From Photobacterium lutimaris (GTDB lineage Bacteria; Pseudomonadota; Gammaproteobacteria; Enterobacterales; Vibrionaceae), in NCBI RefSeq assembly GCF_003025555.1, contig NZ_PYMH01000002.1, positions 310,001-374,000 on the forward strand: DNA of 64,000 nucleotides. The letters are read 5' to 3'. The position numbers were made by a program, and so were the translations under genes. The notes beneath the pieces are model-generated. The model ran no database searches. It saw nothing but the letters and a program-made list of their open reading frames with translations, and was not told where the DNA came from. Shown here one piece after another: positions 54,160 to 63,465 of the stretch. Every line of letters starts with the position of its first letter. The stretch's first letter is position 1.

Positions 54160-55470
54160 CTATAGGAAAGGTATTGTCGAGTGCTTAAACTTCTCTAAAG
54201 ACGGGAATAGTGCTTTACTCTCACCATCAAAACCGAACCATTGCGCTAACGTGGCATTAACCTGATCAGCGGCGATCTCAGGGATCAACCGACCGTTTTT
54301 GTAGTTATATTCGCTCTCTGGTGACAAATCAGGCCATTTCCCGTAAGCCTTACCCCCTTTGACCGCGCCGCCCATCACGAGTTGATGCCCTGCCCAACCA
54401 TGGTCGGTTCCGGAATCATTGGCCATAATACGGCGACCAAAATCAGACATGGTAAAAGTCGTGACATTATTGGATAAGCCCTGGCCCTGCATTTCCTGGT
54501 AAAACGCTGCCATCGCATCGGCAACTTGCCCTAGGAGTGCCGAATGGGTATCGGCTTGATCCTTATGAGTATCAAAACCACCAAGACCAAGGAAGAAGAT
54601 CTGACGGCGATGCTGAAGCGCATTACTATTACGTACTTTGATCAACTTGGCTGTCGTATGGAGCATTTTCCCCAGCGCAGTTGTCGGGAAACCGTCCAAA
54701 TCCTCTTCAGTGTCGAGCACGCTGGCCAAATTGTCATTCTCGTAATAACGACTTGCCATGGTGGTCGAATAATTGTCGGTAAACAGATTGGCATATTGTT
54801 CGTTGAAATGACGCAACATCGCATCGACCCGGTTGCTGGTATTCATGCCATTATAATCACCAGCCCCATCGCTGGTCATCACCAAAGGCTCGACATGATT
54901 ATTCCGCAACCACTTCTGCTCACCGTTGAGTGACATCAAAGGTGACAAAGTACCGGATAGTTGCATATGTTCAACCATTCTCCCCGCCCAACCGAGTGGA
55001 TCCCCCATATTTTTGGCACCAGACTGCCACATGGTTTGCTGCAGGTTATGCGCCATCAAAAAGTCAGGAAGCTGACAATTAGGGTTCGGGCTGCCGATAA
55101 CCGGCTCCACCAGTTGTCCGGTATTGACCAAAACGGTGGCATTGCCGTCGGCAAAGGCCGGCCCTAGCGACGCCATTGCCGGATGCAGTCCCAGCGGTAC
55201 GTTGTTATCAGTTTCTATCCCCAAAGGGACCAAGCTGTTTTGGTCAATCGCCAGCCCCGGCCTTGCCGCTTGATACTTCTGGTAATTGCCAACATCATCA
55301 GGGATTACCATGTTATAGGCATCATTGCCCCCGAACAGGAAAATACACACCAGGGCTTTGTAATCATCTGGCGCGGCATGAGCCATATTCAAGCCGGTAA
55401 CGGCAGGGGCAACCGATGTTGCCCCAAGCGCTGCCGTGCTTTTTAAAAAGTGGCGACGTGATAATTTCAT
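54160..55470 (-). CDS. DUF1501 protein, Tat-exported (first module)
   Basis: A 436-residue paralogue of the protein at 50991, with the same length and a nearly identical signal (SRRHFLKSTAALGATSVAPA). The same blocks appear: YKALVCIFLFGGNDAYNMVIP, PDFLMAHNLQQTMWQSGAKN, LGLGGFDTHKDQ, MSDFGRRIMAN, DHGWAGHQLVMGG and GRLIPEIAADQVNATLAQWFG. It lies three bases after its DUF1800 partner, whose final codons hold the ribosome site. Exported to the periplasm; activity unknown. Confidence 0.9.
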   Translation of the reverse strand: MKLSRRHFLKSTAALGATSVAPAVTGLNMAHAAPDDYKALVCIFLFGGNDAYNMVIPDDVGNYQKYQAARPGLAIDQNSLVPLGIETDNNVPLGLHPAMASLGPAFADGNATVLVNTGQLVEPVIGSPNPNCQLPDFLMAHNLQQTMWQSGAKNMGDPLGWAGRMVEHMQLSGTLSPLMSLNGEQKWLRNNHVEPLVMTSDGAGDYNGMNTSNRVDAMLRHFNEQYANLFTDNYSTTMASRYYENDNLASVLDTEEDLDGFPTTALGKMLHTTAKLIKVRNSNALQHRRQIFFLGLGGFDTHKDQADTHSALLGQVADAMAAFYQEMQGQGLSNNVTTFTMSDFGRRIMANDSGTDHGWAGHQLVMGGAVKGGKAYGKWPDLSPESEYNYKNGRLIPEIAADQVNATLAQWFGFDGESKALFPSLEKFKHSTIPFL

Positions 55471-55473
55471 GGT

Positions 55474-56997
55474 TTACTCCTGGCAGCGAAACTCGGGGGA
55501 ACATTGAATAGCAAACAGCGTGTCGTTGATCTTTCTGTCATCTTCACGGTTTTCGGCTGTCATCGTCGCAAGCATTTCACGGATATAATCTGCCAGCTCC
55601 TCTGACATCAAACCAGCGAAGAAACATTCATTTAGCAAACCAATGTACTCATCGGGATTATTAATTTTCCTTTCGTACTGTCTTCGGCTCCAAGACCAAC
55701 GTTTGAGATCGGTGCTGTCATGGGAAAGGATCACAGTCCACATCCGGTTGGAAATTCGTCGCATGCTGTCCATCGACAAGATCGCAAACTCCGGGGCGCA
55801 CAGTTGTTTATCGCTGATCTCCCCTTTGGGGGCATAATCCGGCTGATAGAAGTTGAATACACTTGAAGCGCGTAGCGGTGCCTGACCAAAGTTATTCTGC
55901 GTCGCGGGGAAATCCCACCACCGAGTAGGATCGTTGCTTTTTACCTTCAGCGCCCGGCACAGATTGGCCATCGCGATCAGGGGCTCTTTGACCTTGCCGA
56001 AGTTACGTTCGTTACTTCCGCCCTTTTGGTCATTAGCCATGGCTTTACCATCCAGCACGTCTTGGTCAAGCAAAATGGCCCGGATCACGGCCTGCATATC
56101 TCCCCTGACACCTTTGCCATTATCCTTGAAGATATTGGAAACACGCTGAATATACGAACGCCGTGGATTACTGATGGTTAATCGCTTGATCAGCAGGGTT
56201 GAAATAAACATCGGGGTATTTCGGTGGTAGAAAAGCAAATCAATCGCCTGAGTCAAATCATCTTGGGGGGACTGCCCTTCCTCGAAGATCTGGCCTAGAA
56301 CCTCTTTCTGACTGAAATCATGGCGCCTGTCGTCTGCATACATCGGTGTTAAATAGGTATCACGACGCCAGCCCGTCAGTACCTTCGCCAATTGCTCGAC
56401 ATCATCCTGAGTGTAGCTAGGCTCTTTGTTACCATTCGCATCCAACTTCGGCATCCCGTTGCTTTGCAACTGCCACAACCCGATACTAAACAGCTGCATC
56501 ACTTCACGGGCATAGTTTTCATCCGGGAACGTGTTGTCATCAAGATTGGCTGCTCGGCTCCCCTCTAGGGTCAGGAACTTCCCCATTGCAGGGCTCAGTG
56601 TGACGGCTTCGAGCAAATCACGAAAGTTGCCGAATGCGTGCTTGATCAACAGATCATAGTATTCCACCAGCCCTTCTGAGTTAGGACCACCGTTACTAGA
56701 GACGACGAAAATCTGGCTTAATGCAAAAGCAACTCGCTGTCGCAACTGGTCGCCGGCGTTGAGACTGCGGTTCCACCATGCACTGAGCCGTGCATTCTCA
56801 TTAAGCTTATCATTACTCGCATTAGCATAGGCTTCAGCCAAAGGCCGGTGTAATCTCCAGCTACGTGTGAACTGATCGTCCAGCCACGCATCGGTCCCTA
56901 ACGTTAGAAAATCATCGACATCCCCTTGCTTGGGACCGAAGGTTGCTCGGTACAGGAATTTTGCCGCCTGTTTCGGGTCATCTATTGATCTAACCAC
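55474..56997 (-). CDS. DUF1800 protein (first module)
   Basis: A 507-residue paralogue of the protein at 52305: AAKFLYRATFGPKQGDVDDF at the N terminus, PDENYAREVMQLFSIGLWQL in the middle, NNFGQAPLRASSVFNFYQPD later, and the same end FAIQCSPEFRCQE. GTG start with GAGAGG upstream. It begins the first module, followed by DUF1501 after three bases. No signal peptide seen. Role unknown. Confidence 0.9.
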   Translation of the reverse strand: MVRSIDDPKQAAKFLYRATFGPKQGDVDDFLTLGTDAWLDDQFTRSWRLHRPLAEAYANASNDKLNENARLSAWWNRSLNAGDQLRQRVAFALSQIFVVSSNGGPNSEGLVEYYDLLIKHAFGNFRDLLEAVTLSPAMGKFLTLEGSRAANLDDNTFPDENYAREVMQLFSIGLWQLQSNGMPKLDANGNKEPSYTQDDVEQLAKVLTGWRRDTYLTPMYADDRRHDFSQKEVLGQIFEEGQSPQDDLTQAIDLLFYHRNTPMFISTLLIKRLTISNPRRSYIQRVSNIFKDNGKGVRGDMQAVIRAILLDQDVLDGKAMANDQKGGSNERNFGKVKEPLIAMANLCRALKVKSNDPTRWWDFPATQNNFGQAPLRASSVFNFYQPDYAPKGEISDKQLCAPEFAILSMDSMRRISNRMWTVILSHDSTDLKRWSWSRRQYERKINNPDEYIGLLNECFFAGLMSEELADYIREMLATMTAENREDDRKINDTLFAIQCSPEFRCQE

Positions 56998-57325
56998 GAC
57001 GCTTACCTCTCTCCTTATTTAGTTTTTTGTTATTAACTAATGATAATGAAAGAGAAGAGTTAATTGACGAGTAAAATAGTTTTTTTCTGGAAGTAGAGTA
57101 GCAAAATGCAGAATGAAGAGTAAATCGGCAACGGCTTAAGGTTTTAAACAGACACAAACGCCAAATAGGGACACTGTCGTCAAATGTATCGAAATGTACG
57201 GATCACAAAAACGCTATTGAACATTGTTTTATTAAGGCGTAGCATTCACAGCAACAATAAGTCAGCAGGTAAATATTGCCTTCGACATAAAAGGCGTAAG
57301 CCTCTATTACAACATTAGGATAAAC
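56998..57325. other. Divergent promoter region, DUF1800 / outer-membrane protein
   Basis: 328 bases between divergent genes. Promoters for both should lie here. I see no gene, no strong inverted repeat and no clear -35/-10 pair; AGGATAAAC precedes the plus-strand ATG. Confidence 0.45.
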
Positions 57326-57970
57326 ATGAAAAAGTTAATGCTACTTCCTTTGGCGGCACTTGTGGGTGCATCTTTCGCTGCCAGCGCACAAGAACCTATG
57401 ACCCAGAACTTCGACTACATTTCTGGTGGTCTGCAAATCAGTAAGTTCAGTGAAGACCTATTGTCTGAAGCAAATGCTAACACTGGCACTCTTGCAACAA
57501 CAGATGGCGGTGCTGGCCTTTACCTACGCGGTAGCTGGAACTTCACTGATAACTTCTTCGTAGAAATGCGTGGTGATGCAGTAGCAGCAGACGATATGAC
57601 CTTGTCAAATGGTCTACTGGGCCTTGGCTACTTCATGCCAATGAATGACGACCTAACCGTTTATGGTTTGGCCGGTTTTGCTAACACCCGTTACGATCTA
57701 GATGTAAAAACACCAATCGGTACATTTGGCGGAAATGAAACACAATCAGGCTTTACTGGTGAGCTAGGTGCACGCTACCAAGTGATGGATCGCTGGACAA
57801 TCGAACCAGCTGTTCGCTTCGCAGCTTACGATGATACTATGTACGAGCTTCGCCTAGGTAACAACGTGAAAATGACTGATCATGTAAGCCTTGAAGCTAA
57901 CCTTTCGCGCAATGATTACGATGCCTTCGCTGAAACCAACTTCCAACTTGGTGCGCGCTACAGCTTCTAA
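57326..57970 (+). CDS. Outer-membrane beta-barrel protein
   Basis: A 214-residue protein. A signal peptide (MKKLMLLPLAALVGASFAASA) is followed by an eight-strand type barrel: LYLRGSWNFTDNFFVEMRGD, LLGLGYFMPMNDDLTVYGLAGFAN, GFTGELGARYQVMDRWTIEPA and a terminal FQLGARYSF with the C-terminal Phe. It matches small OmpA-like/porin-family barrels. Function unknown; codon use is that of a well-expressed gene. AGGA lies upstream of the ATG. Confidence 0.85.
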   Translation: MKKLMLLPLAALVGASFAASAQEPMTQNFDYISGGLQISKFSEDLLSEANANTGTLATTDGGAGLYLRGSWNFTDNFFVEMRGDAVAADDMTLSNGLLGLGYFMPMNDDLTVYGLAGFANTRYDLDVKTPIGTFGGNETQSGFTGELGARYQVMDRWTIEPAVRFAAYDDTMYELRLGNNVKMTDHVSLEANLSRNDYDAFAETNFQLGARYSF

Positions 57971-58034
57971 GTGTGTCTCGCTAGACGCTCTTGCTAAATT
58001 AGAATATATACATTCGCTTTCGCTAGGTTAAAGC

Positions 58035-58074
58035 AACGGCCTGTGGTAGATAACTACCTACAGGCCGTTTTTTT
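58035..58074. terminator. Bidirectional terminator, barrel protein / pepF
   Basis: A long stem AACGGCCTGTGGTAG / CTACCTACAGGCCGTT (one bulge) is followed by T7 on the plus strand; it lies between convergent genes. Confidence 0.9.
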
Positions 58075-58079
58075 ATCTT

Positions 58080-59891
58080 TTAACGAAAACCATTAAGCTT
58101 GTCGATAACCGTAGCAAACTCATCGACCTGCTTGGCGACCATATCAACACTTTGCTGCCAGAATTCAGGTTGGCGGATATCCATACCCAAGTGTTTCTCG
58201 ACAACCTCTTCTGCTGTCATCGAGCCGGTGTCACGTAGCAAAGCTTTATAGTCGGTATAAAAGCTATCCCCTTTTGCTTCGCGCTGGGCATATACCCCTT
58301 TGCTGAACAAATAGCCAAACAAATACGGATAGTTATAAAAGCTGATTTCCGCAATACTGAAGTGAAGCTTGCTGGCCCAAAACATCTCATTGGTTTCATC
58401 CATGGCTTCACCGTACCAATCCTGCCACGTTTCAGCCATGAGTGTCTTTAGCTGCTCGGGTGTGAACTCCCCTTCTTTACGCTGCTCGTAATAGGCTTTT
58501 TCAAACTCGTAGCGGACAGGGATATTGACCATCAACGCCAATGACGACTGCGCTTCTTCCCACAACATCAACAGCTTTTCTTGCTCACTGTCAGCTTTTG
58601 CCATTAATGCATCACGCACCACGTTTTCGGCAAAGATAGAGGCCGTTTCCGCCAGTGTCATCGGATAACGGCTTTGCACCAACGGCATGTCTTTCATGAC
58701 CCAGTTGTGGAAAGCATGACCCAATTCGTGGGCCAAGGTCAGTACATCCGACATACTGCCGCCCCAGGTCATAAAGACCAGTGGCGTTCTGCTATCAGCA
58801 AGCTTGGTGCAGTAGGCACCTAAACGCTTATTCGGCTGAGGGGCTGCATCAATAAGCTGCTTCTCCACCATCATATCGACGAAGTCGGCCATTTCAGGAT
58901 CAACATCGCCAAACGCGTCGCGAATAATATCGATACCTTCGGCAAAACTGTACGACGTCCCCTCTCCCCCAGACAATGCTGGCATAGATGCCATTTCATC
59001 CCAAGGTTTGAGCTTATCCGTACCCAACAGCCGTGCCATTTGTAAACCCGCCTTCTGGCCTGTATGACGATTGTCTTTGGCAACAACCATCATGGCATCT
59101 AGGGTGGCTTTATCGATTCGGCTGGTGTGCAAGCTCGGGTCAAGGAAATCAACCGGCAGGGTATGACTACGCTTTTGGTATTCCGTCAATCGGGCACCGG
59201 ATAGTGCATTTAAGATGGCGGCAAAACTTTCCTGATGTGCAGCCATCGCTTCTGAAACAGCACGCCAAGCTGGCTCTCTACGTAAACTGTCACTGCCGTA
59301 CAAAATACTGGCGGCCTGAGATAACCCCATACGTTCTTGTTGACCATCAGGCAATTGCAAAGTCACTTTCAAGCTACCGGTAATATTGTCGTACAGGCGT
59401 CCCCATGCCAGCTTTCCATCCACATCCATTGCGGTAAGCAGCTGCTCTTCGGCTACAGATAGCTGCTGGGGCTTCAGTAACCGCTCTCGCTCAAGCAGGA
59501 AGCGCCAAGGTGATAGTGCTTCACCTTGTTTTTCACCCATAGCGAGCAAAGAATCAAATTCATCAACAGTAAGGTTAACGACTGCCTGCATAAACGGGGT
59601 CATGGCTTGATCAAGCTCGGACTGCAAGACATTCACTTTCCCGAGTAGCCTTTTTGCCTGCTCATCCGCCGCATCTACCGACAAGATGCAGTTGGCAAAC
59701 GCACTGAGCGTCATCACTTTTACACGTTCGGCTTGCTGCATGACTAATGCTGATGCCAAACCATCTAACGACGTTGAGTCCAATGTTGCCAATTTTGGAA
59801 ACAGTGCCTCAACGCCTGCCAGATCTTGCTCAATCTTTGGATCATTCAGATCTTGGTAAGCAACAGATAAATCCCAGCTCGGTATATTCAT
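58080..59891 (-). CDS. pepF: M3-family oligoendopeptidase PepF
   Basis: A 603-residue cytoplasmic zinc peptidase. The metal site is LTLAHELGHAFHNWVM (HExxH) with the third ligand Glu in ETASIFAENVV. The N-terminal half is helical, with LSGARLTEYQKRSHTLPVDFLDPSLH and YCTKLADSRTPLVFMTWGG around the cleft. PepF cleaves oligopeptides of about 7-17 residues. The ATG at 59891 is chosen since AAGGAG lies five bases before it. It follows btuD by 42 bases, so it may be in the btuCD transcript. Confidence 0.92.
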   Translation of the reverse strand: MNIPSWDLSVAYQDLNDPKIEQDLAGVEALFPKLATLDSTSLDGLASALVMQQAERVKVMTLSAFANCILSVDAADEQAKRLLGKVNVLQSELDQAMTPFMQAVVNLTVDEFDSLLAMGEKQGEALSPWRFLLERERLLKPQQLSVAEEQLLTAMDVDGKLAWGRLYDNITGSLKVTLQLPDGQQERMGLSQAASILYGSDSLRREPAWRAVSEAMAAHQESFAAILNALSGARLTEYQKRSHTLPVDFLDPSLHTSRIDKATLDAMMVVAKDNRHTGQKAGLQMARLLGTDKLKPWDEMASMPALSGGEGTSYSFAEGIDIIRDAFGDVDPEMADFVDMMVEKQLIDAAPQPNKRLGAYCTKLADSRTPLVFMTWGGSMSDVLTLAHELGHAFHNWVMKDMPLVQSRYPMTLAETASIFAENVVRDALMAKADSEQEKLLMLWEEAQSSLALMVNIPVRYEFEKAYYEQRKEGEFTPEQLKTLMAETWQDWYGEAMDETNEMFWASKLHFSIAEISFYNYPYLFGYLFSKGVYAQREAKGDSFYTDYKALLRDTGSMTAEEVVEKHLGMDIRQPEFWQQSVDMVAKQVDEFATVIDKLNGFR

Positions 59892-59933
59892 TCGTTCTCC
59901 TTGATGAGCGATATGCGTAATTCGCAAACAGCG

Positions 59934-60722
59934 TTAATCAATAAACAATAGGCAAGATTTGCCGTCGTGCTCAATCCGCTGAACTTGCGTAGAAAAGACA
60001 GATTCTAGTGTCTCCACTGTCATGACGTCGTGTGGTTTTCCCTTTACCACACATGACCCGTTGTTCAACAAAATAACTTTATCCGCTTCCCTCAGGGTGC
60101 GGTTCAAGTCATGGTTCGCCATAACAACTGCTATTCCTTTGCTCGCAAGTCGGCGGATAAGTTGGTACATAATCGCTTCTTGGCCAATATCCAGCGCCGA
60201 GGCGGGTTCGTCCAATAACAGTAACTGCGCATCGGGGTTCAATGTTGGCCAAACTTGGAGACAGGCAGCAGCCAACCTCACCCTTTGCCATTCACCACCC
60301 GACAATTGTTGAATATTACGATTGAGCTTATCTGCAATTTTTAACGCTCCACAGACGTCATCTAATGCTTCTTGGACATCATTGGCGGCAAGTTCACCAA
60401 GGGGCGATAACGCCAACGACAGATAATGGTAAACCCCAACCGCAAATGCTGGTTTGTCCTGCTGCGACAAGTAGCTGCGCATGCGGGCAAGGTGAGGGAG
60501 ATCCAACGAAGCGATAATCTCACCGGCCAAGGTAACTTCCCCTTGGGCCTCAACCAAACCAGACAACATGGAAATTGCGCTACTTTTTCCACTGCCGTTA
60601 GGGCCAATCAAGTGGACAATTTCACCGCGACGAACAGAAAATGAAACCGGTAATAATCGCGGTGGCATCGCCAAGTTTTGAGCGGATAGGATCACTGGCT
60701 GTGGTTCTGATATTGTTTCCAT
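59934..60722 (-). CDS. btuD: Vitamin B12 ABC transporter ATP-binding protein
   Basis: A 262-residue ATPase. Walker A is LIGPNGSGKSSAISML, the signature is QLSGGEWQRVRLAAACLQ, Walker B is LLLLDEPASALD, and the H-loop is VVMANHDLN. It powers the BtuC channel for cobalamin. It starts eleven bases after the btuC stop. BtuF, the binding protein, is not in the window, as in other vibrios where it lies elsewhere. Confidence 0.95.
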   Translation of the reverse strand: METISEPQPVILSAQNLAMPPRLLPVSFSVRRGEIVHLIGPNGSGKSSAISMLSGLVEAQGEVTLAGEIIASLDLPHLARMRSYLSQQDKPAFAVGVYHYLSLALSPLGELAANDVQEALDDVCGALKIADKLNRNIQQLSGGEWQRVRLAAACLQVWPTLNPDAQLLLLDEPASALDIGQEAIMYQLIRRLASKGIAVVMANHDLNRTLREADKVILLNNGSCVVKGKPHDVMTVETLESVFSTQVQRIEHDGKSCLLFID

Positions 60723-60733
60723 TCACAACCTTC

Positions 60734-61726
60734 TTAATCAATTTGCGAACGCAAAAGCATCCAAATAAACACAGGGGCACCTAAACTGGTGATCACTACC
60801 CCAACCGGCAACTCTGCAGCGGGGAGCATGACCCGTGCAAGCGTATCGGCTAATGCCAATAGCAACGCACCACACAATGCAGACAAGGGCAGTAAATAGC
60901 GGTTTTCGGTCCCCAGAGCCAAACGCAGTAGATGCGGGACAACCAAACCAATAAAACCGATGACGCCCGCCAAGGCAACCGAGGCCCCCACCAACAGCGA
61001 CACCACCAGAATTAAACGCCAACGGCTAGCTTCGACATCGAGACCCAATTGCTTTGCCTGATGCTCACCCAGCATTAGCAAATCTAATTTACGACCTTGA
61101 AGACAAAGCCACAGCAGTACCGGCAGGACAAACAGTAATAACGTCAGCTGATGCCAGCTCACCCCGGCAACACTTCCCATCAGCCAATACATAAGCATTC
61201 GAAGGTTCAAATCATCACTGAAATAGAAAGCCCAGGTAACAGCAGCGCCAGACAAAATGCCTAGCGCGACCCCGATAAGCAACAAACGTGCGGTTGAGAC
61301 CCGCTTACGCCGCGATAAGCCAACCAGAATAAGGGTAAAGAGGAAGGCTCCCGCCATCGCGGCCACCATCATCAGCAGGGGAGTTGGCGCAAAAGGTAAA
61401 GCAAACAGCAAGATAACCAGCGCGAGGCTTGCCCCTCCGGAAATACCCAGCACGCCCGGTTCGGCCAGCGGGTTGCCTAACAATACTTGTAGTACCGCAC
61501 CTGACGCCGCCAGTGATGCACCAACGGCAATCGCAGCCAATAATCGAGGCATTCTAAGCTGAAGCAGCAATTGTTGCTCAAGACCGCTTTGGGCAGACCA
61601 CGGCCAGATAAAGATTTCACCGACAGACAGGGAGAGAAAGCAGGCAACGGTTAAAGCTACAGCCGCGATGGCAAAGCCCATACGCCATCTCATTTGACGG
61701 CGAAGTAAAAGATCATTTAACAGCAT
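60734..61726 (-). CDS. btuC: Vitamin B12 ABC transporter permease
   Basis: A 330-residue permease with about ten membrane segments. [46 protein letters not shown] is the FecCD-family signature, and [19 protein letters not shown] is the coupling-helix region that touches BtuD. It imports cobalamin through the inner membrane. It is followed by btuD; no cobalamin riboswitch lies in the 93 bases upstream. Confidence 0.95.
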   Translation of the reverse strand: MLLNDLLLRRQMRWRMGFAIAAVALTVACFLSLSVGEIFIWPWSAQSGLEQQLLLQLRMPRLLAAIAVGASLAASGAVLQVLLGNPLAEPGVLGISGGASLALVILLFALPFAPTPLLMMVAAMAGAFLFTLILVGLSRRKRVSTARLLLIGVALGILSGAAVTWAFYFSDDLNLRMLMYWLMGSVAGVSWHQLTLLLFVLPVLLWLCLQGRKLDLLMLGEHQAKQLGLDVEASRWRLILVVSLLVGASVALAGVIGFIGLVVPHLLRLALGTENRYLLPLSALCGALLLALADTLARVMLPAAELPVGVVITSLGAPVFIWMLLRSQID

Positions 61727-61819
61727 GTATAAGAAGGCATAATGACTAAGGACGCCTTACCATACCGCCTCACTCATAAAATGGAAAGTTAGCTTTTATA
61801 GAATGCGGCAACCAGTGCA

Positions 61820-62866
61820 TTAAACGACGGCTTTAACCTGTCCATCAATACTAACCTCAACCTTTTTTACCAGCAAACAGGCTCGTTGACCAATAGCCAC
61901 TTTGGTATTAGGAAAAACGACCGCCTCCCCTTCTTCCAGTACGTAATATTCAATGTCTTTGTCACGCCCCAGCAACGTTCCCTGCGGGTACATGGTGAAG
62001 TTGGCTTGATCATCAGGGAAATTCAACGTGAAATGCTCAGTCTGCTTCATCAGGGATCTTGTCACTTTGTAGACAACAAGCTTCTCTTTCTGCCACTGAT
62101 AGTCAGGGCTTAGTTGAGTGACAAGCTCAACCAGCGCTTGATAGAACGGCGATAAACGCTGCAGATCATTATGACCAAATGGTGCCACTTTACCCAATTC
62201 AACCGTTAGGGCTTGGGCTCCAAAGTACTCCGCGCTATACCAACTGAATGTCGGTGAAGGCGCGTTGGATAATAACGCCGCTTCGATTTCGGCCTGCTGA
62301 AGAAAAACAAACAAATCACGTTGTCGGGTTTGGTGGGTCGAAAATGGACTAACCACAAACGTATAGTGGGTAGAGCCTCTTATTGCACAGTGCAGATCAA
62401 GGTGCCAGCGAGATTGCTCTTCACCATTACCTTGCAGGTAAAACGCCCTGACGGCCCGTTGTAATTGATTAGCTCGAATGCAATCTGGGTTTAATTCTGC
62501 GTTGCTAGCCTTAAACAATCGGTTCATGTTCTCATCAACAAAACGCCGCTGTAAATTGATAGCCTCAGGATGGCCAATAATCACTAGCAATCGATGAACA
62601 GGCTGTATTTCGCCCGACACGGTTAGGCTAACAAGACGTTGCAACAATTCAATGGGGCTGGTTTCATCACCATGTACGCCAGATGAAAGTACAATGTCTT
62701 TAGCGTCGGAGGAAATACCAGTAGGTGAAATCTGAAGAATACCCCGCCCCATAAGAGTGAACTCTGTACCTGACTCAGCCAGCCACGTCCCTTGTTCTTC
62801 AGGCAGACTCATATCCAATGTTGCTGTCAGAAACTTGCCTTCCTTTACCAGCTGTAGCATTCCCAT
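61820..62866 (-). CDS. astE: Succinylglutamate desuccinylase
   Basis: A 348-residue zinc hydrolase of the AstE/aspartoacylase family. The metal ligands are in SSGVHGDETSPIELL (HxxE) and the His of WHLDLHCAIRGS; the catalytic Glu is in ALTVELGKVAPFG. AstE is the last step of the arginine succinyltransferase route, giving glutamate and succinate. Its usual partners astCADB are not in the window. GGAGGTGG lies before the ATG. Position between ihfA and btuC is just neighbourhood and gives no functional clue. Confidence 0.88.
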   Translation of the reverse strand: MGMLQLVKEGKFLTATLDMSLPEEQGTWLAESGTEFTLMGRGILQISPTGISSDAKDIVLSSGVHGDETSPIELLQRLVSLTVSGEIQPVHRLLVIIGHPEAINLQRRFVDENMNRLFKASNAELNPDCIRANQLQRAVRAFYLQGNGEEQSRWHLDLHCAIRGSTHYTFVVSPFSTHQTRQRDLFVFLQQAEIEAALLSNAPSPTFSWYSAEYFGAQALTVELGKVAPFGHNDLQRLSPFYQALVELVTQLSPDYQWQKEKLVVYKVTRSLMKQTEHFTLNFPDDQANFTMYPQGTLLGRDKDIEYYVLEEGEAVVFPNTKVAIGQRACLLVKKVEVSIDGQVKAVV

Positions 62867-63103
62867 TAACCACCTCCATGTTATTAGCTAATTTAGCGCT
62901 AATAGAATGGCTTCATTTTACCCCTGCAAGATTCACATTGAAACCATGTAAAAACATAAATTTAACATTACACGCACAACTTAACACTCGTAAGACATAC
63001 GGTTTCCCTTTTTGCCCTAGGCGATCAGAAGTACAGCAACAAAGATTGGGGAGTTAATCGCTCCGAACATATTCAATCTATTGCGCAAATGGCTAAATTT
63101 TAA

Positions 63104-63145
63104 ATATAAAAAACCCGGGTAAGTTCTACACACCTTACCCGGGTT
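63104..63145 (-). terminator. Terminator after ihfA
   Basis: AACCCGGGTAAG (63112-63123) and CTTACCCGGGTT (63134-63145) form a perfect twelve-pair stem; on the minus strand six or more T follow. Confidence 0.93.
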
Positions 63146-63168
63146 CGGTTTTGTCAATGAATTCGCGA

Positions 63169-63465
63169 TTACTGTTCGATTTCGATATTTTCTACGCGAG
63201 CTTTCAATTTCTGACCTGGACGGAAAGTCACAACACGGCGGGCTGAGATAGGAATATCTTCACCCGTTTTTGGATTTCTTCCCGGACGCTCGTTCTTGTC
63301 GCGAAGATCAAAGTTACCAAAACCTGATAGCTTAACCTGTTCACCACATTCAAGCGCTTTTCTGATTTCCTCAAAGAAGACTTCCACCGTATCCTTGGCG
63401 TCCCGTTTGCTCAATCCAACATTTTCAAACAGGTTCTCAGCCAAATCGGCTTTTGTGAGCGCCAT
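63169..63465 (-). CDS. ihfA: Integration host factor alpha subunit
   Basis: A 98-residue DNA-bending protein, the standard length. [22 protein letters not shown] at the start and [27 protein letters not shown] with the arm Pro residue in the beta arms are diagnostic for IHF-alpha (as opposed to HU or IHF-beta). It pairs with IhfB to bend DNA in recombination and transcription. The ATG at 63465 is chosen over a longer upstream frame. pheT, its usual upstream neighbour, is not seen in the 535 bases to the window edge. Confidence 0.95.
   Translation of the reverse strand: MALTKADLAENLFENVGLSKRDAKDTVEVFFEEIRKALECGEQVKLSGFGNFDLRDKNERPGRNPKTGEDIPISARRVVTFRPGQKLKARVENIEIEQ

Larger units (their letters stand above)
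50991..56997 (-). repeat. Tandem duplication of a DUF1800-DUF1501 operon
   Basis: Two gene pairs with the same order, the same three-base spacing, GTG starts for DUF1800 and identical junction bases around the stop and ATG follow each other on the minus strand. Protein sequences are clearly homologous but diverged over their length, so the duplication is old. A terminator and a promoter between them show they are transcribed apart. Confidence 0.88.

Noticed and set aside
61727..61819. Cobalamin riboswitch before btuC
   Set aside because: Only 93 bases separate btuC from astE on the other side of the gap, too short and without the core motifs.
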